NCBI GenBank assembly: GCA_027065695.1
Contig: JAMONP010000067.1
Span: 1 to 64,000, forward strand
Reading direction: 5' to 3'
Length of the DNA: 64,000 bases
DNA from: Desulfuromonadales bacterium
Lineage (GTDB): Bacteria; Desulfobacterota; Desulfuromonadia; Desulfuromonadales; BM103
The notes below the pieces were generated by a model, which ran no database searches, was not told the origin of the DNA, and saw only the letters and a program-made list of their open reading frames with translations. A program made the translations under genes and the position numbers. The first letter of the stretch is position 1, and each line of letters opens with the position of its first letter. Positions 26,063 through 34,549 of the stretch are shown in pieces.

Positions 26063-26119
26063 ATGAATCGTTATCAGAAACCGAAAGTCGTTGGTAGTAA
26101 CAACGTTCATCCATGCTGA
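26063..26119 (+). CDS. Tiny ORF, 18 aa (MNRYQKPKVVGSNNVHPC)
   Basis: ATG at 26063 is preceded by GAGGAGAG at ideal distance. The 18 codons end with Cys, then TGA directly followed by TAA. An intrinsic terminator starts one base after that TAA, so the ORF sits on its own short transcript unit or acts as a leader peptide for the Bax-inhibitor gene 60 bp on. It is too short for ordinary gene finding. The composition (a basic start, then a Gly-Ser-Asn-Asn core and a terminal His-Pro-Cys) is reminiscent of short precursor peptides modified by radical-SAM enzymes, but no such maturase is in this window. TGA as selenocysteine would add only one residue. Function unknown. Confidence 0.5.
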   Translation: MNRYQKPKVVGSNNVHPC

Positions 26120-26120
26120 T

Positions 26121-26149
26121 AAAAAAGTCGGGATTTTCCCGGCTTTTTT
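26121..26149 (+). terminator. Intrinsic terminator after the 18-codon ORF
   Basis: AAAAAAGTCGGG pairs with CCCGGCTTTTTT (one G-T wobble) around an ATTTT-type loop. The T tract is part of the stem and continues downstream. It separates the tiny ORF from the Bax-inhibitor gene and could act as an attenuator for it. Confidence 0.8.
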
Positions 26150-26179
26150 ATTCTATAACCTGATTTGTGAGGAAGCAAT

Positions 26180-26908
26180 ATGCGTACATCCAACCCAATG
26201 ATGAAAGAAAGCCTTTTCACTCAGTCGATTTCAGGCGTCGGGACAATGACATTACAGGGGGCCGTGAACAAGACAATAGCCCTGCTGGCGTTGGTCGTCA
26301 TAGGTGCCAGCTATTCCTGGAGTCTTTTTTACAATCAGGGTCCTGAGGCGGTTCAGCCGTGGATGATAGGTGGTTTCATCGGCGCTTTTATCTTCGCCAT
26401 GATCACTATCTTCAAGGCTGAGTGGGCACCGAAAACAGCTCCGCTTTATGCTGTCCTGGAAGGTTTGGCTCTGGGCGGTATCTCTGCTTTTTTTGAGGTG
26501 CGTTTTCCCGGTATCGTTATCCAGGCCGTGGGGTTGACCTTCGGAACCTTGTTCGCCCTGTTATTCGCTTACAAGACCCGCCTGATCCGGGCGACTGAGA
26601 ATTTCAAGTTGGGTGTTGTCGCTGCGACCGGCGGCATTGCTCTGGTTTATATGGTTAGCATTGTTGGTAGCATGTTTGGTTGGCAGATGCCGCTGATTCA
26701 TGACTCCGGGCCGATGGGGATTCTATTCAGTCTGTTTGTTGTGGTTATTGCCGCCATGAACCTGGTGCTTGATTTTGATTTTATCGAAAGAGGTGATGGT
26801 GTTGCTCCTCGTTATATGGAATGGTACGCAGCCTTCGGTCTTGTGCTGACACTGGCTTGGCTTTATCTGGAGTTGTTGAGGCTTTTGTCGAAATTAAGAA
26901 ACAGGTAG
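26180..26908 (+). CDS. Bax inhibitor-1/YccA family membrane protein
   Basis: 242 aa with seven hydrophobic segments between about residues 33 and 240. The conserved second half (LEGLALGGISAFFEVRFPG, FDFIERGDGVAPRYMEWYAAFGL with the paired acidic residues) is typical of the YccA/YetJ-like UPF0005 group. YetJ homologues are pH-sensitive calcium leak channels, and E. coli YccA modulates FtsH; either role may apply. GTGAGGAAGCAAT supplies the ribosome site. Its leader contains the tiny ORF and terminator described above. Confidence 0.85.
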   Translation: MRTSNPMMKESLFTQSISGVGTMTLQGAVNKTIALLALVVIGASYSWSLFYNQGPEAVQPWMIGGFIGAFIFAMITIFKAEWAPKTAPLYAVLEGLALGGISAFFEVRFPGIVIQAVGLTFGTLFALLFAYKTRLIRATENFKLGVVAATGGIALVYMVSIVGSMFGWQMPLIHDSGPMGILFSLFVVVIAAMNLVLDFDFIERGDGVAPRYMEWYAAFGLVLTLAWLYLELLRLLSKLRNR

Positions 26909-27608
26909 ACTTGTTCAATACCTTTGGACAATTAAAGTAAACCGGTACATAGCATGAGCTAGCTCTCAGCTTTTGAATGTGGGGCGGTTATCTTCTTGTG
27001 AAGAGGTGACATCCCCGACAGCCTCCTGGGTTGGTCAGACATAGAGCAAGAGTTGTTCTGGATGCTGTCTAAGCTACCGTAAGTTATTACTGCCCCCAAA
27101 TCATACAGGCTATTTTATTTCCCCTCTCCGGGAGAGGCAAAGTCTATTCCAGCAGTACTATTTACGGTGGGTGTAATTATGGACATTACCGCAGAGATAA
27201 CGATGAGCACGGTCAATCTGCGCCAGTCAACTCTCGTTCCCAGCATGTGTCCTCCTGCATGGTTAGCAGGTCAAAATCGATATAAAATCGTTGTCATGTG
27301 TAAACTAAATTCAACGCTGGAAAGTAGCTAACTTCCACCAGTTTGACAACTGCTACCACAATGGTAGTAATTAGATATGGCATTCACGACAAAAAAGGTC
27401 TTGTATCGGTATGATAGATCTTTTTGATGACAAAAGTAAGACCATTATTTTTTTACTGACACCAACTCTGGGTAGGTCAGCAGTATTGCTTTTGGCAATT
27501 TGCCCTGAAAACTCATACACTTCAAGGGAGCCAGTACGCCATAATCTTTACCGACGGTACCGGCTAAAGTTTCAGTGGAGTACAATAAAGATCTAACAAC
27601 AGAAATGC
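26909..27608. other. 700-bp gap with one likely small gene
   Basis: No conventional gene lies between the Bax-inhibitor and sirtuin genes. The stretch contains the 43-aa minus-strand gene (27115-27246), a GAGCTAGCTC palindrome (26956) and an inverted pair CCCCTCTCCGGGAGAGG (27121) that lies at the 3' end of that small gene. An ATG frame of 61 codons at 27411 has no ribosome site and no recognisable sequence. Nothing else is seen. Confidence 0.6.
27115..27246 (-). CDS. Small exported or membrane peptide, 43 aa, unannotated type
   Basis: ATG at 27246 is preceded by a near-perfect ribosome site, AGGAGGACAC-ATG. The 43 codons read MLGTRVDWRRLTVLIVISAV, then MSIITPTVNSTAG and a short hydrophilic tail ending PGEGK. 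A basic start, a roughly 13-residue hydrophobic core and small residues near position 30 look like a signal peptide or single membrane helix, leaving at most about 12 residues outside. The last codons lie in the CTCCCGGAGAGGGG palindrome. It may be a true small protein or the intact N-terminus of a gene whose remainder has decayed. No homologue is recognised. Confidence 0.5.
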   Translation of the reverse strand: MLGTRVDWRRLTVLIVISAVMSIITPTVNSTAGIDFASPGEGK

Positions 27609-28433
27609 TTACAGGAAACGATCTATCCCATCCAGCCCTTCCACAGCACCACAAGGCAACGAAATATGCCCTGCGGAGATATGTGCCTCTCTCGGGTTGA
27701 TACGGATCACTGTGGCTCCGCTACGATGGCCAATCTGCTCACTCATGTGGCGGATAGTCGGAATCGATGTTCCCGCTCCCAGCTCAATAATCACAATTGA
27801 ATCATGTTGATGTTGGGCCAGAAAACTCTCGAGGCGCATCTCCTGGCCGTGAGTGCGGTCAGCAAGCCAGGAATAATCACCGAACATCAGAATATTAGGC
27901 CGGGCAGGACGGTCGCAGTGGCGACACTGGGGCACTTCTTGCGCACGCATGGTGTCAAAGTCGACCGGGATTGTTTCGTCATTTCCCCAGATATCGTTGC
28001 TACAGGGAGAGAGACATTGCAGGTGATGGATTGATCCGTGTACTTCGAGAATCTGATCTTCCTGGTAGTTTGCTTTCTGAAATTGTCCGTCGACGTTTGA
28101 GGTGACTACAAAGCTGTCCTGACCAAATTCAGCGGCCCAGTCCTGTAATATCTGGAATCCGCAATGGGGTTCCGTTTCCCGGTAGAGGTTGGTGCGGTGG
28201 CCATAAAATCCCCAGCCGAAGGCCGGATCACCCTCAAAGTTAGCTGGGTTGGCTGCGTCAATAAAGCTTATGCTGAGGTACTCGTACATCGGGTAAGCGT
28301 TCCAGAAGCCCTGATCCCCCCGGAAATCCGGCAGGCCGGAATCGACTCCCATACCGGCACCGGAAGTAACTAGCATTGCTTTAGCTGTGCGAATTGCTTC
28401 GGCGGCTTTTTCGAAACGGTCTGAATTGGGCAT
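27609..28433 (-). CDS. SIR2 family NAD-dependent protein deacylase
   Basis: 274 aa. GAGMGVDSGLPDFRGDQGFW near residue 22 is the sirtuin NAD-binding motif, TSNVDGQFQKA near 110 the variant of the TQNID motif, and HGSIHHLQC near 129 holds the catalytic His. The zinc site is CLSPC (C-x3-C rather than C-x2-C) paired with CRHC near 173. FGAGTS-like ELGAGTSIPTI near 217 contacts the ribose. It removes acyl groups from lysine using NAD+. The spacing change in the zinc knuckle and the loss of the QN pair suggest a divergent sirtuin class, so the activity may not be simple deacetylation. Confidence 0.85.
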   Translation of the reverse strand: MPNSDRFEKAAEAIRTAKAMLVTSGAGMGVDSGLPDFRGDQGFWNAYPMYEYLSISFIDAANPANFEGDPAFGWGFYGHRTNLYRETEPHCGFQILQDWAAEFGQDSFVVTSNVDGQFQKANYQEDQILEVHGSIHHLQCLSPCSNDIWGNDETIPVDFDTMRAQEVPQCRHCDRPARPNILMFGDYSWLADRTHGQEMRLESFLAQHQHDSIVIIELGAGTSIPTIRHMSEQIGHRSGATVIRINPREAHISAGHISLPCGAVEGLDGIDRFL

Positions 28434-28500
28434 AACATCCTCCGGATGTTGGGAATTGGGACGGTGGACAAGAAAAGATGTCCGCGTTCCTCATTCCTCG

Positions 28501-28992
28501 TCACGTTTTTTTGATTCCAACCTCAACAATCATTGGTTCCAGCAAATCAATTACAACCTGCGGTGACATCCCGACCAGAAACCCACGCTTACCGCCGTTA
28601 ATATAGATACGGGGTAGGGCAGTGATCGTGGTCTCCATGTAGACAGATATTTTCTTGCGGGTTGCAAAGGGAGATGTGCCACCGATCTGGTAGCCGGTTT
28701 GTTTGAGTGCACTATCCTGGCTACAGGGGGTAATAGTCTTAACGCCAAGCGTGCGGGCCAGTTTCTTGGTTGAAACTTCCAGGTCACCATGCATCAGCAT
28801 AATCAGTGGTTTGAGTTGCTCATCTTCCATCACCAGGGTTTTGATGACATGATGTTCGTCCACACATAGTTGCCGTGCTGAAACCGTTGTACCACCGCGC
28901 TCCTCATAAGCATACAGATGTGAGGTGAATTCAACCTTGGTCCGCTTGAGCAGCCGGATCGCAGGTGTCATTGGAGTCTTGTCTTTAGCCAT
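28501..28992 (-). CDS. ybaK: Cys-tRNA(Pro)/Cys-tRNA(Cys) deacylase, YbaK family
   Basis: 163 aa from ATG 28992, with GGAAGA just before it; a TTG at 29004 would add four residues. TPAIRLLKRTKVEFTSHLYAYEE, VIKTLVMEDE, LKPLIMLMHGDLEVSTKKLART and GYQIGGTSPFATRKKISVY are the YbaK/EbsC blocks, including the conserved Lys of the VIKTL segment and the GGTSPF loop. The enzyme hydrolyses cysteine mischarged on tRNA-Pro. It stands alone between the sirtuin and rhomboid genes. Confidence 0.92.
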   Translation of the reverse strand: MAKDKTPMTPAIRLLKRTKVEFTSHLYAYEERGGTTVSARQLCVDEHHVIKTLVMEDEQLKPLIMLMHGDLEVSTKKLARTLGVKTITPCSQDSALKQTGYQIGGTSPFATRKKISVYMETTITALPRIYINGGKRGFLVGMSPQVVIDLLEPMIVEVGIKKT

Positions 28993-29041
28993 GATTCTTC
29001 CCAACAGTGGATGACCTTATGTCCTTGCCGTCTCCCAGCCC

Positions 29042-29857
29042 TTAAAACATCCAACTCCCGATCATCATCAACAGACTAACCACTGTCAGCAAGATACAGA
29101 TGGCTCCCAGGCCGTTAAAGAAGGGTCTTAGAGTCTGTCGACCACGAATACCTAGCGGCAATACCAGACCGAACAAGGCACCGCCAATGGCACCGCCAAG
29201 GTGACCGGCGTTATCTGCACCCATCAACATGCCGAAGACGAATGCAATTGCAGCCCATTTCAGCATGAAATTACGATAATTGTGTGCCGTAGTGCCGCCA
29301 ACGCGGTGGAAATAGGAGATGGCAAATCCGATCAGACCGAAGATGGAGCCTGAGGCACCGACAACAATAATCCATTGCTTGATGTATAGACTCTGCCAGG
29401 CGAGGCCGGCAATTGTGGCTGTTAGGGCCGTCAATATATAGAGAGTGACGAAGCGGATCGTGCCGATTTCATCCTCTATCATGGGGCCAATCTGATAGAG
29501 GACCATCATGTTGAAGCCAAGGTGGATCAATCCACCATGGGTGAATGCGTAAGTAATGCAGCGCCACCATTCGCCTTCGGCAAAAACCAACGGCCAGTAC
29601 TGTGCGCCTGAATTAATCATCAGGTAGCTGTCGGGCTTGAACAGGGTTGACACTCCAAGACCACCACCGATCCCCTGAATAACCATGAGACCGAAGAGCA
29701 AGAGATTAATACCTATAAGAACCCTGGCGGCCGACCAGTTTCCGCTTGAGGGATTGCCTTGCATTATCCCGCGCAGACTGCGTTCCCACCTCATCATGCG
29801 CCACTGCCAGCGTGTACCGTTCATGCCAAGCCGGTCAAAAAAAGTTTTCCAATCCAT
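29042..29857 (-). CDS. Rhomboid family intramembrane serine protease
   Basis: 271 aa from ATG 29857 (GAGG seven bases upstream; a TTG at 29869 is less likely). Six membrane helices. HGGLIHLGFNMMVLYQIGPMIE near residue 107 carries the rhomboid H...N signature of helix 2, VVGASGSIFGLIGF near 168 the catalytic GASG serine, and ADNAGHLGGAIGGALFG near 214 the catalytic His. A short basic cytoplasmic N-terminus precedes helix 1. Substrates are unknown. Confidence 0.93.
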   Translation of the reverse strand: MDWKTFFDRLGMNGTRWQWRMMRWERSLRGIMQGNPSSGNWSAARVLIGINLLLFGLMVIQGIGGGLGVSTLFKPDSYLMINSGAQYWPLVFAEGEWWRCITYAFTHGGLIHLGFNMMVLYQIGPMIEDEIGTIRFVTLYILTALTATIAGLAWQSLYIKQWIIVVGASGSIFGLIGFAISYFHRVGGTTAHNYRNFMLKWAAIAFVFGMLMGADNAGHLGGAIGGALFGLVLPLGIRGRQTLRPFFNGLGAICILLTVVSLLMMIGSWMF

Positions 29858-29883
29858 GTAAAGCCTCAATTCGGGTTTAAATT

Positions 29884-30510
29884 TTATTTCTCAATAGTCG
29901 CCAGCTTTATTGCCAGACCGACAAAGACGGTGCCGGCGATCCAGTTCATAACCTGCTGTGCGCGCATGGAACGGTTGAGCCAGTCGCCCAAGGCACCACC
30001 AACCATGGCAACCGCACCAAAAACCAGAACCGTTGCTACTATGAATATGCACCCCATGGAAATCATCTGCAGACTTATGGAGCCACGTTCCGGGTCGGCA
30101 AACTGTGGCAGGAAGGCCAGGAAAAAGACCGACACTTTCGGGTTGGTAACGTTCATGATGATGCCACGTCGGTAGAGTGCCCCCAGGCTCTTCTGCTGAC
30201 CTCCATTCATGTGAATCTGTTCTGGTGAGGCACGAAAAATTTGCCAGGCCAGGTAGAGCAGGTAGCTGGCGCCAATGACTTTCAGGAGTGTGAAAGCAAA
30301 GGCCGACGCCTGGAAGATGACTGCGACTCCGAAAGCGACGGCTCCGGTGTGTACGAGCAAACCAGTACACAAGCCGAACATGACAACCAGGCCGGAAAGT
30401 TTGCCGTGCAGGGCCGATTGTGTCAGGACAAAGACATTGTCAGGGCCTGGAGCAATAGCCAGCAATGCAGAGGCAAGAAAGAAAGTTGAAAAAGTTTCGA
30501 TCGACAGCAT
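29884..30510 (-). CDS. LysE/RhtB family amino-acid exporter
   Basis: 208 aa with six hydrophobic segments. ALLAIAPGPDNVFVLTQSALHGKLSGL at the N-terminus is the LysE-superfamily signature (PGP), and NVTNPKVSVFFLAFLPQF near residue 120 is the second conserved block (NPK). Proteins of this type export homoserine, threonine, leucine or related amino acids by proton antiport; which one cannot be read from the sequence. It starts 7 bp after the histidine kinase stop in the same direction, so the pair may share a transcript. Confidence 0.9.
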   Translation of the reverse strand: MLSIETFSTFFLASALLAIAPGPDNVFVLTQSALHGKLSGLVVMFGLCTGLLVHTGAVAFGVAVIFQASAFAFTLLKVIGASYLLYLAWQIFRASPEQIHMNGGQQKSLGALYRRGIIMNVTNPKVSVFFLAFLPQFADPERGSISLQMISMGCIFIVATVLVFGAVAMVGGALGDWLNRSMRAQQVMNWIAGTVFVGLAIKLATIEK

Positions 30511-30517
30511 AATTCAG

Positions 30518-32692
30518 CTACGTTTCCAAGTGATCAGTTCTGATTGGCATTTCAAGGGAGACACAGGTGCCTTGCCCTGGTGTACTTTCTACCCAGATAC
30601 GACCCTCATGTCCATCGATAATGGCCTTGACAATACTCATGCCCAGACCGAGCCCTGTGGCCGTTTTTTTAGCGCTGTCGGCCCGGTAGAACTTGTCAAA
30701 GATACGCTCACACTCCTCTGTTGACATGCCACTGCCCTGATCTTCTATGTCAATTCGTAAATGATCATTTTTTAAAACAGACCTTACCTTGATCTCGCCA
30801 CCCTCGGGTGAGTACTTAATGGCATTGCTGAGCAGGTTCTCAAAGACCTGTGTCATTTTGTTGCAGTCAGCAAAAACGATGGCTTGACCGTCAATGTCCA
30901 TTTTGAAAGAGTGCTTGCCGGAATTTCTCTTAAAATGATCAATGAGAGTTCTCAGCAAGTTATTCAAGTCGCATTCCGTCTTGTCAATTGGCAACGGTAG
31001 GCCAGCTTCCATGCGACTTGTGTCAAAAAGGTCATCAATAATTTGAGACAACGACTTCCCTTTACGATAGGCTGCATTAAGAAATTCCTGTTGCTTTTCA
31101 GCAGTTAAATCACCGAATTGACTTCTGTCCATTAACAACTCGATGTAACCCATGATTACGGACATGGGTGTGCGCATTTCATGAGCTGCCGTAGAGATGA
31201 ACTCACTCTTGATCTGGTCGAGCTCACGTTCACGGGAAACGTCATGCAACAGGGTAACGATGCCGGATCGTTGGCCAGATTCCGTCCGCAGTATTGAGGA
31301 GCGGGCCTGGATAATTCGTGGGAACTGGGTGCTGGATAGATTAAGCTTAAAGTCAAACTTGTTGGATTTCAGGTCTGTTTCATTCAATAATTTTTTTGCC
31401 TGCTCTCGCAATTTACGATCGACAAAAAGCTTGGTAAATGAATATCCCAAGACCTTTTCAGCGGCAACGCCAAGCATTTCTTCCGCGATTTGATTGATAT
31501 GGGTGACCCGATTGTGACTGTCAGTAACAACCAGACCGTCGGCAGTACTATGGAGAATATTATCGACCTGCTCTTTAGCTGTACGGGTCTCCTGTAAAGA
31601 TTGTTGCAGGTCATTACGTTTGGTTGCAACATCTGTCACCAGGAGTTGGATGGAATTGGCCAGATCGCCAAGTTCTTCATATTCGCCGGCTTCGAGATTA
31701 AACGATGCATCTTCTCGGCTGGTCTGAAGACGTACTTTTTCGGTCAGGTCAATCAAGGGCGAAGTCAGTCGATTGCTGAGAAATCGCACTACCAGAACCG
31801 TCAATATGGAAAGAATTGCAAGTGCAAAGACGAGGTAAATACGCGCCTGTCTGATTGGCTGGTAATTTTCTTCCAAGGGTGAAAGTGCAACCAGTGTCCA
31901 ATTAAGCGGCGTGACATGCTGAAAGTAACCAATCATCTCCTGGCCGTCCATTGTTACCTTGGTGATGGGGCCATGGCTGGTCATGAGAAATTTTACAATC
32001 TGCTCACGGGGGAAGAAATTATCTGCTGAACGCAGAATGTTTTCTCTGTTCGGGTGCATAACCATGGTTTCCTGCTGGTCGATCATCAGGTAATAACCTT
32101 TTTTACCGACCTTACTGTTGATTAACTTCTGCAATAAATTATTGCCATACAGATCAAAGCTGCCACCGAGAAGTGCCACAACCTCATCATTTTCATTGAT
32201 AATCGGTTCTATCAGCATGATGATCGGATGATGATGCTTCTGGCGAGACTTGAAGGGTGCCGAGATGTAAGGTTGTCGCGTCTGCATGGGGATTTTGATG
32301 TAGTCACGAAAGGAGAAGTCCATGCCGGTGACGTCCTCCTGTCGGGGGTTGACTGCGAGCAGACGACCTTCAGGGCTAAACAGGACGATGCCATTATCAA
32401 ACTTCAGCAGGTCAGTATTCTGTTCGTCCAGAAATTTCTGCATTTTTTCTGGATTGTCCAGAATGCCGACCGGCATTGCCTCCCTGATCACTTCCAGCGT
32501 ATGCAGTGCTTGTTCAATTTTGTTGGTTAAGCCATCGGCAGTGATCGAAAGACTGTCGGCAAAATGCGAAAAGGTTGCTGCTTTGAATTCCTTTTCAAAA
32601 TAAGAGAGAGTCAGACCGCTGAGCAGGATTAAAAAGCCCAGAGTCAGCAGGGAAACGGTAATTGCTATGCGTGTTTTAAGGTGATAGGGCAT
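30518..32692 (-). CDS. Membrane sensor histidine kinase (dCache-HAMP-PAS-HisKA-HATPase)
   Basis: 724 aa. A first helix at about 8-30 and a second at about 280-300 bracket a periplasmic sensor of about 250 residues with the double-Cache pattern (SFRDYIKIPMQTRQPYIS, FKSRQKHHHPIIMLIEPI, LLGGSFDLYGNNL). Then HAMP (about 303-355), a PAS domain (about 372-480), HisKA with the phospho-acceptor H504 in STAAHEMRTPMS, and a HATPase domain with N box (ENLLSNAIKYSPEGG), DQGSGMS, and GLGLGMSIVKAI. Dicarboxylate or amino-acid ligands are typical of such sensors. No response regulator is adjacent, so its partner is elsewhere. Confidence 0.93.
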   Translation of the reverse strand: MPYHLKTRIAITVSLLTLGFLILLSGLTLSYFEKEFKAATFSHFADSLSITADGLTNKIEQALHTLEVIREAMPVGILDNPEKMQKFLDEQNTDLLKFDNGIVLFSPEGRLLAVNPRQEDVTGMDFSFRDYIKIPMQTRQPYISAPFKSRQKHHHPIIMLIEPIINENDEVVALLGGSFDLYGNNLLQKLINSKVGKKGYYLMIDQQETMVMHPNRENILRSADNFFPREQIVKFLMTSHGPITKVTMDGQEMIGYFQHVTPLNWTLVALSPLEENYQPIRQARIYLVFALAILSILTVLVVRFLSNRLTSPLIDLTEKVRLQTSREDASFNLEAGEYEELGDLANSIQLLVTDVATKRNDLQQSLQETRTAKEQVDNILHSTADGLVVTDSHNRVTHINQIAEEMLGVAAEKVLGYSFTKLFVDRKLREQAKKLLNETDLKSNKFDFKLNLSSTQFPRIIQARSSILRTESGQRSGIVTLLHDVSRERELDQIKSEFISTAAHEMRTPMSVIMGYIELLMDRSQFGDLTAEKQQEFLNAAYRKGKSLSQIIDDLFDTSRMEAGLPLPIDKTECDLNNLLRTLIDHFKRNSGKHSFKMDIDGQAIVFADCNKMTQVFENLLSNAIKYSPEGGEIKVRSVLKNDHLRIDIEDQGSGMSTEECERIFDKFYRADSAKKTATGLGLGMSIVKAIIDGHEGRIWVESTPGQGTCVSLEMPIRTDHLET

Positions 32693-32793
32693 GTTGACTT
32701 TTGGTCGGAGCCTGAAAACCAGGCATCCTAGAATATGTTATTATATCCATATAATTATTTTCAACGCTTCATCATAACGTTGAGAGCCTATTG

Positions 32794-34527
32794 ATGCAAG
32801 GTCACAGAATTATCGTGAGGGTGCTTAAAGTCACAATCATTACTCTTTTTCTTTGGGTGCTGCCGGCATTTTCTGGCCAAATATCCAGTGTCGTTGCGTT
32901 GCTTGATCAGGAGACCAGCGAGAGCATCGAGATGATGCTGGAGAGACGTGTCTCCTCATCTGCATCACAGGTCGGTGTCTCCCGACTCCTTTCACACGAA
33001 CAGCTATTCAATCTTTATAGCCAAAGAGAGTTTCTGCCGGTATGGATCGATGGTTGGCAATTGAAACCGGAAGTGCAGACTTTGCTGGAAAATCTTCGTA
33101 ACGCTGGTTCGCACGGACTTTGTAGTAACGACTATCTCCTTGCAGAACTTGGTGGCCTGATTCGACTCCAAAGGGATTTTGCGCGTCAAAACCTGCCACT
33201 TTCACCTGAAAACCGTGCCATCCTTGATCTTTTCCTCTCACAATCTTTCCTGACATTTGCCACACACATGGTGGAGGGACAGGTTGATCCGGCCCTGGCC
33301 CATGTAGACTGGCGGGTCAGGCGCCGAAAGGCTGATTTGATCAAACTTCTCGAATACGCTATAGCAAACCATCGTATGCCACAGGTGCTGGAAGGTCTGG
33401 TTCCCCCCCACGAAGGTTACCGACAACTTATCAATACACTGAGTAAGTATCAGGGAATTGCTGCTAATGGTGGCTGGCCGGAAATTCCGTCTGGATCGAC
33501 AATTAGATTGGGTGATATTGATGACAGGGTGCCCCTGCTAAGGTCACTTTTGTTGAAAACAGGAGATCTCGAGCAAATAACCTCACAAAATCACGTTTAT
33601 GATTTTGTGACACGTGAGGCCGTACGCATTTTTCAAACCAGACATGGTCTTGTGGATGATGGTGTCATAGGTCCGAAAACTTTTAAGACATTAAATGTCT
33701 CGGTAGAGGAACGTATCCATCAGATAGAATTGAATCTTGAGCGCTGGCGCTGGATGCCAAAAAGTTTCGGCAAACGGTACATCAAGGTGAATGTTGCAGG
33801 TTTTCATCTTGAGGTTATTGAAAATGGCGAAATCGTCATGCAGATGCCGGTGATAGTCGGTACACAATACCGCAAAACCCCGGTTTTCTCTGCACGCATG
33901 ACTTACCTGGAATTTGCCCCTTACTGGACTGTGCCTGCGACGATACTCAGAGAAGACAAACTACCTAAAATAAAGCGAAACCCTGATTACCTGACTGAGA
34001 AGCATTTCCGCATAGTTTCCAGAAAAGACAGGAAAGTTGTTATCGATCCTCTTAAGATTAATTGGGCGACCGTGAAAGCTGCCAACTTTCCTGGGCTGTT
34101 GCGTATGGACCCAGGTCCATGGAATCCACTGGGTCGTGTCAAATTCATGTTTCCCAACCGATTTAATGTCTATCTCCACGATACCAATCAAGCCAACCTG
34201 TTCGATAGTAATGTGCGACCTTTCAGCTCCGGTTGCATCAGGGTCAAGCGTCCTCACGATCTTGCCACTTACCTGCTCGGTAAAGATTTTAGTCAGGAAA
34301 GATTACGGCAGCTTTTAGCTGGGACCGTCCCGGAGCAGGTTTCCATCAAGCCATTGCCGGTGCATATTCAATACTGGACCGCATGGGTCGACCGGGAGGG
34401 TTTAGTTCAATTCCGCCCTGATGTTTATTTACGGGATCTCGACCTGGATGTTGCTCTGAACGAACCGGCCTATCGGGTCATGGATCAATTGAAAATCAAT
34501 TCTGCAACAAGTTTGACAAAGGATTAA
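32794..34527 (+). CDS. L,D-transpeptidase family protein, YcbB/LdtD-like
   Basis: 577 aa from ATG 32794 (TTG 32791 is an in-frame alternative). A signal-peptide-like helix at about 10-28. Then an N-terminal scaffold (about 60-240; FLPVWIDGWQLKPEVQTLLENL), a peptidoglycan-binding domain (about 265-305; AVRIFQTRHGLVDDGVIGPKT) and the YkuD catalytic domain (about 325-500) with HDTNQ and the active Cys481 in SSGCIRVKRPHDLA. This is the architecture of YcbB, which makes 3-3 cross-links in peptidoglycan in the periplasm. Convergent with the TraB gene, 22 bp apart. Confidence 0.92.
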   Translation: MQGHRIIVRVLKVTIITLFLWVLPAFSGQISSVVALLDQETSESIEMMLERRVSSSASQVGVSRLLSHEQLFNLYSQREFLPVWIDGWQLKPEVQTLLENLRNAGSHGLCSNDYLLAELGGLIRLQRDFARQNLPLSPENRAILDLFLSQSFLTFATHMVEGQVDPALAHVDWRVRRRKADLIKLLEYAIANHRMPQVLEGLVPPHEGYRQLINTLSKYQGIAANGGWPEIPSGSTIRLGDIDDRVPLLRSLLLKTGDLEQITSQNHVYDFVTREAVRIFQTRHGLVDDGVIGPKTFKTLNVSVEERIHQIELNLERWRWMPKSFGKRYIKVNVAGFHLEVIENGEIVMQMPVIVGTQYRKTPVFSARMTYLEFAPYWTVPATILREDKLPKIKRNPDYLTEKHFRIVSRKDRKVVIDPLKINWATVKAANFPGLLRMDPGPWNPLGRVKFMFPNRFNVYLHDTNQANLFDSNVRPFSSGCIRVKRPHDLATYLLGKDFSQERLRQLLAGTVPEQVSIKPLPVHIQYWTAWVDREGLVQFRPDVYLRDLDLDVALNEPAYRVMDQLKINSATSLTKD

Positions 34528-34549
34528 CAGATTGACCCTTGTTTCACAT

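Noticed and set aside
26063-26150. Selenocysteine insertion at TGA 26117
   Set aside because: TAA follows directly, so at most one residue would be added, and the hairpin has the T-tract of a terminator rather than a SECIS-type G-containing loop. Kept only as a remote possibility.
27411-27596. 61-codon open frame in the 700-bp gap
   Set aside because: No ribosome site before the ATG, mixed composition and no recognisable sequence.
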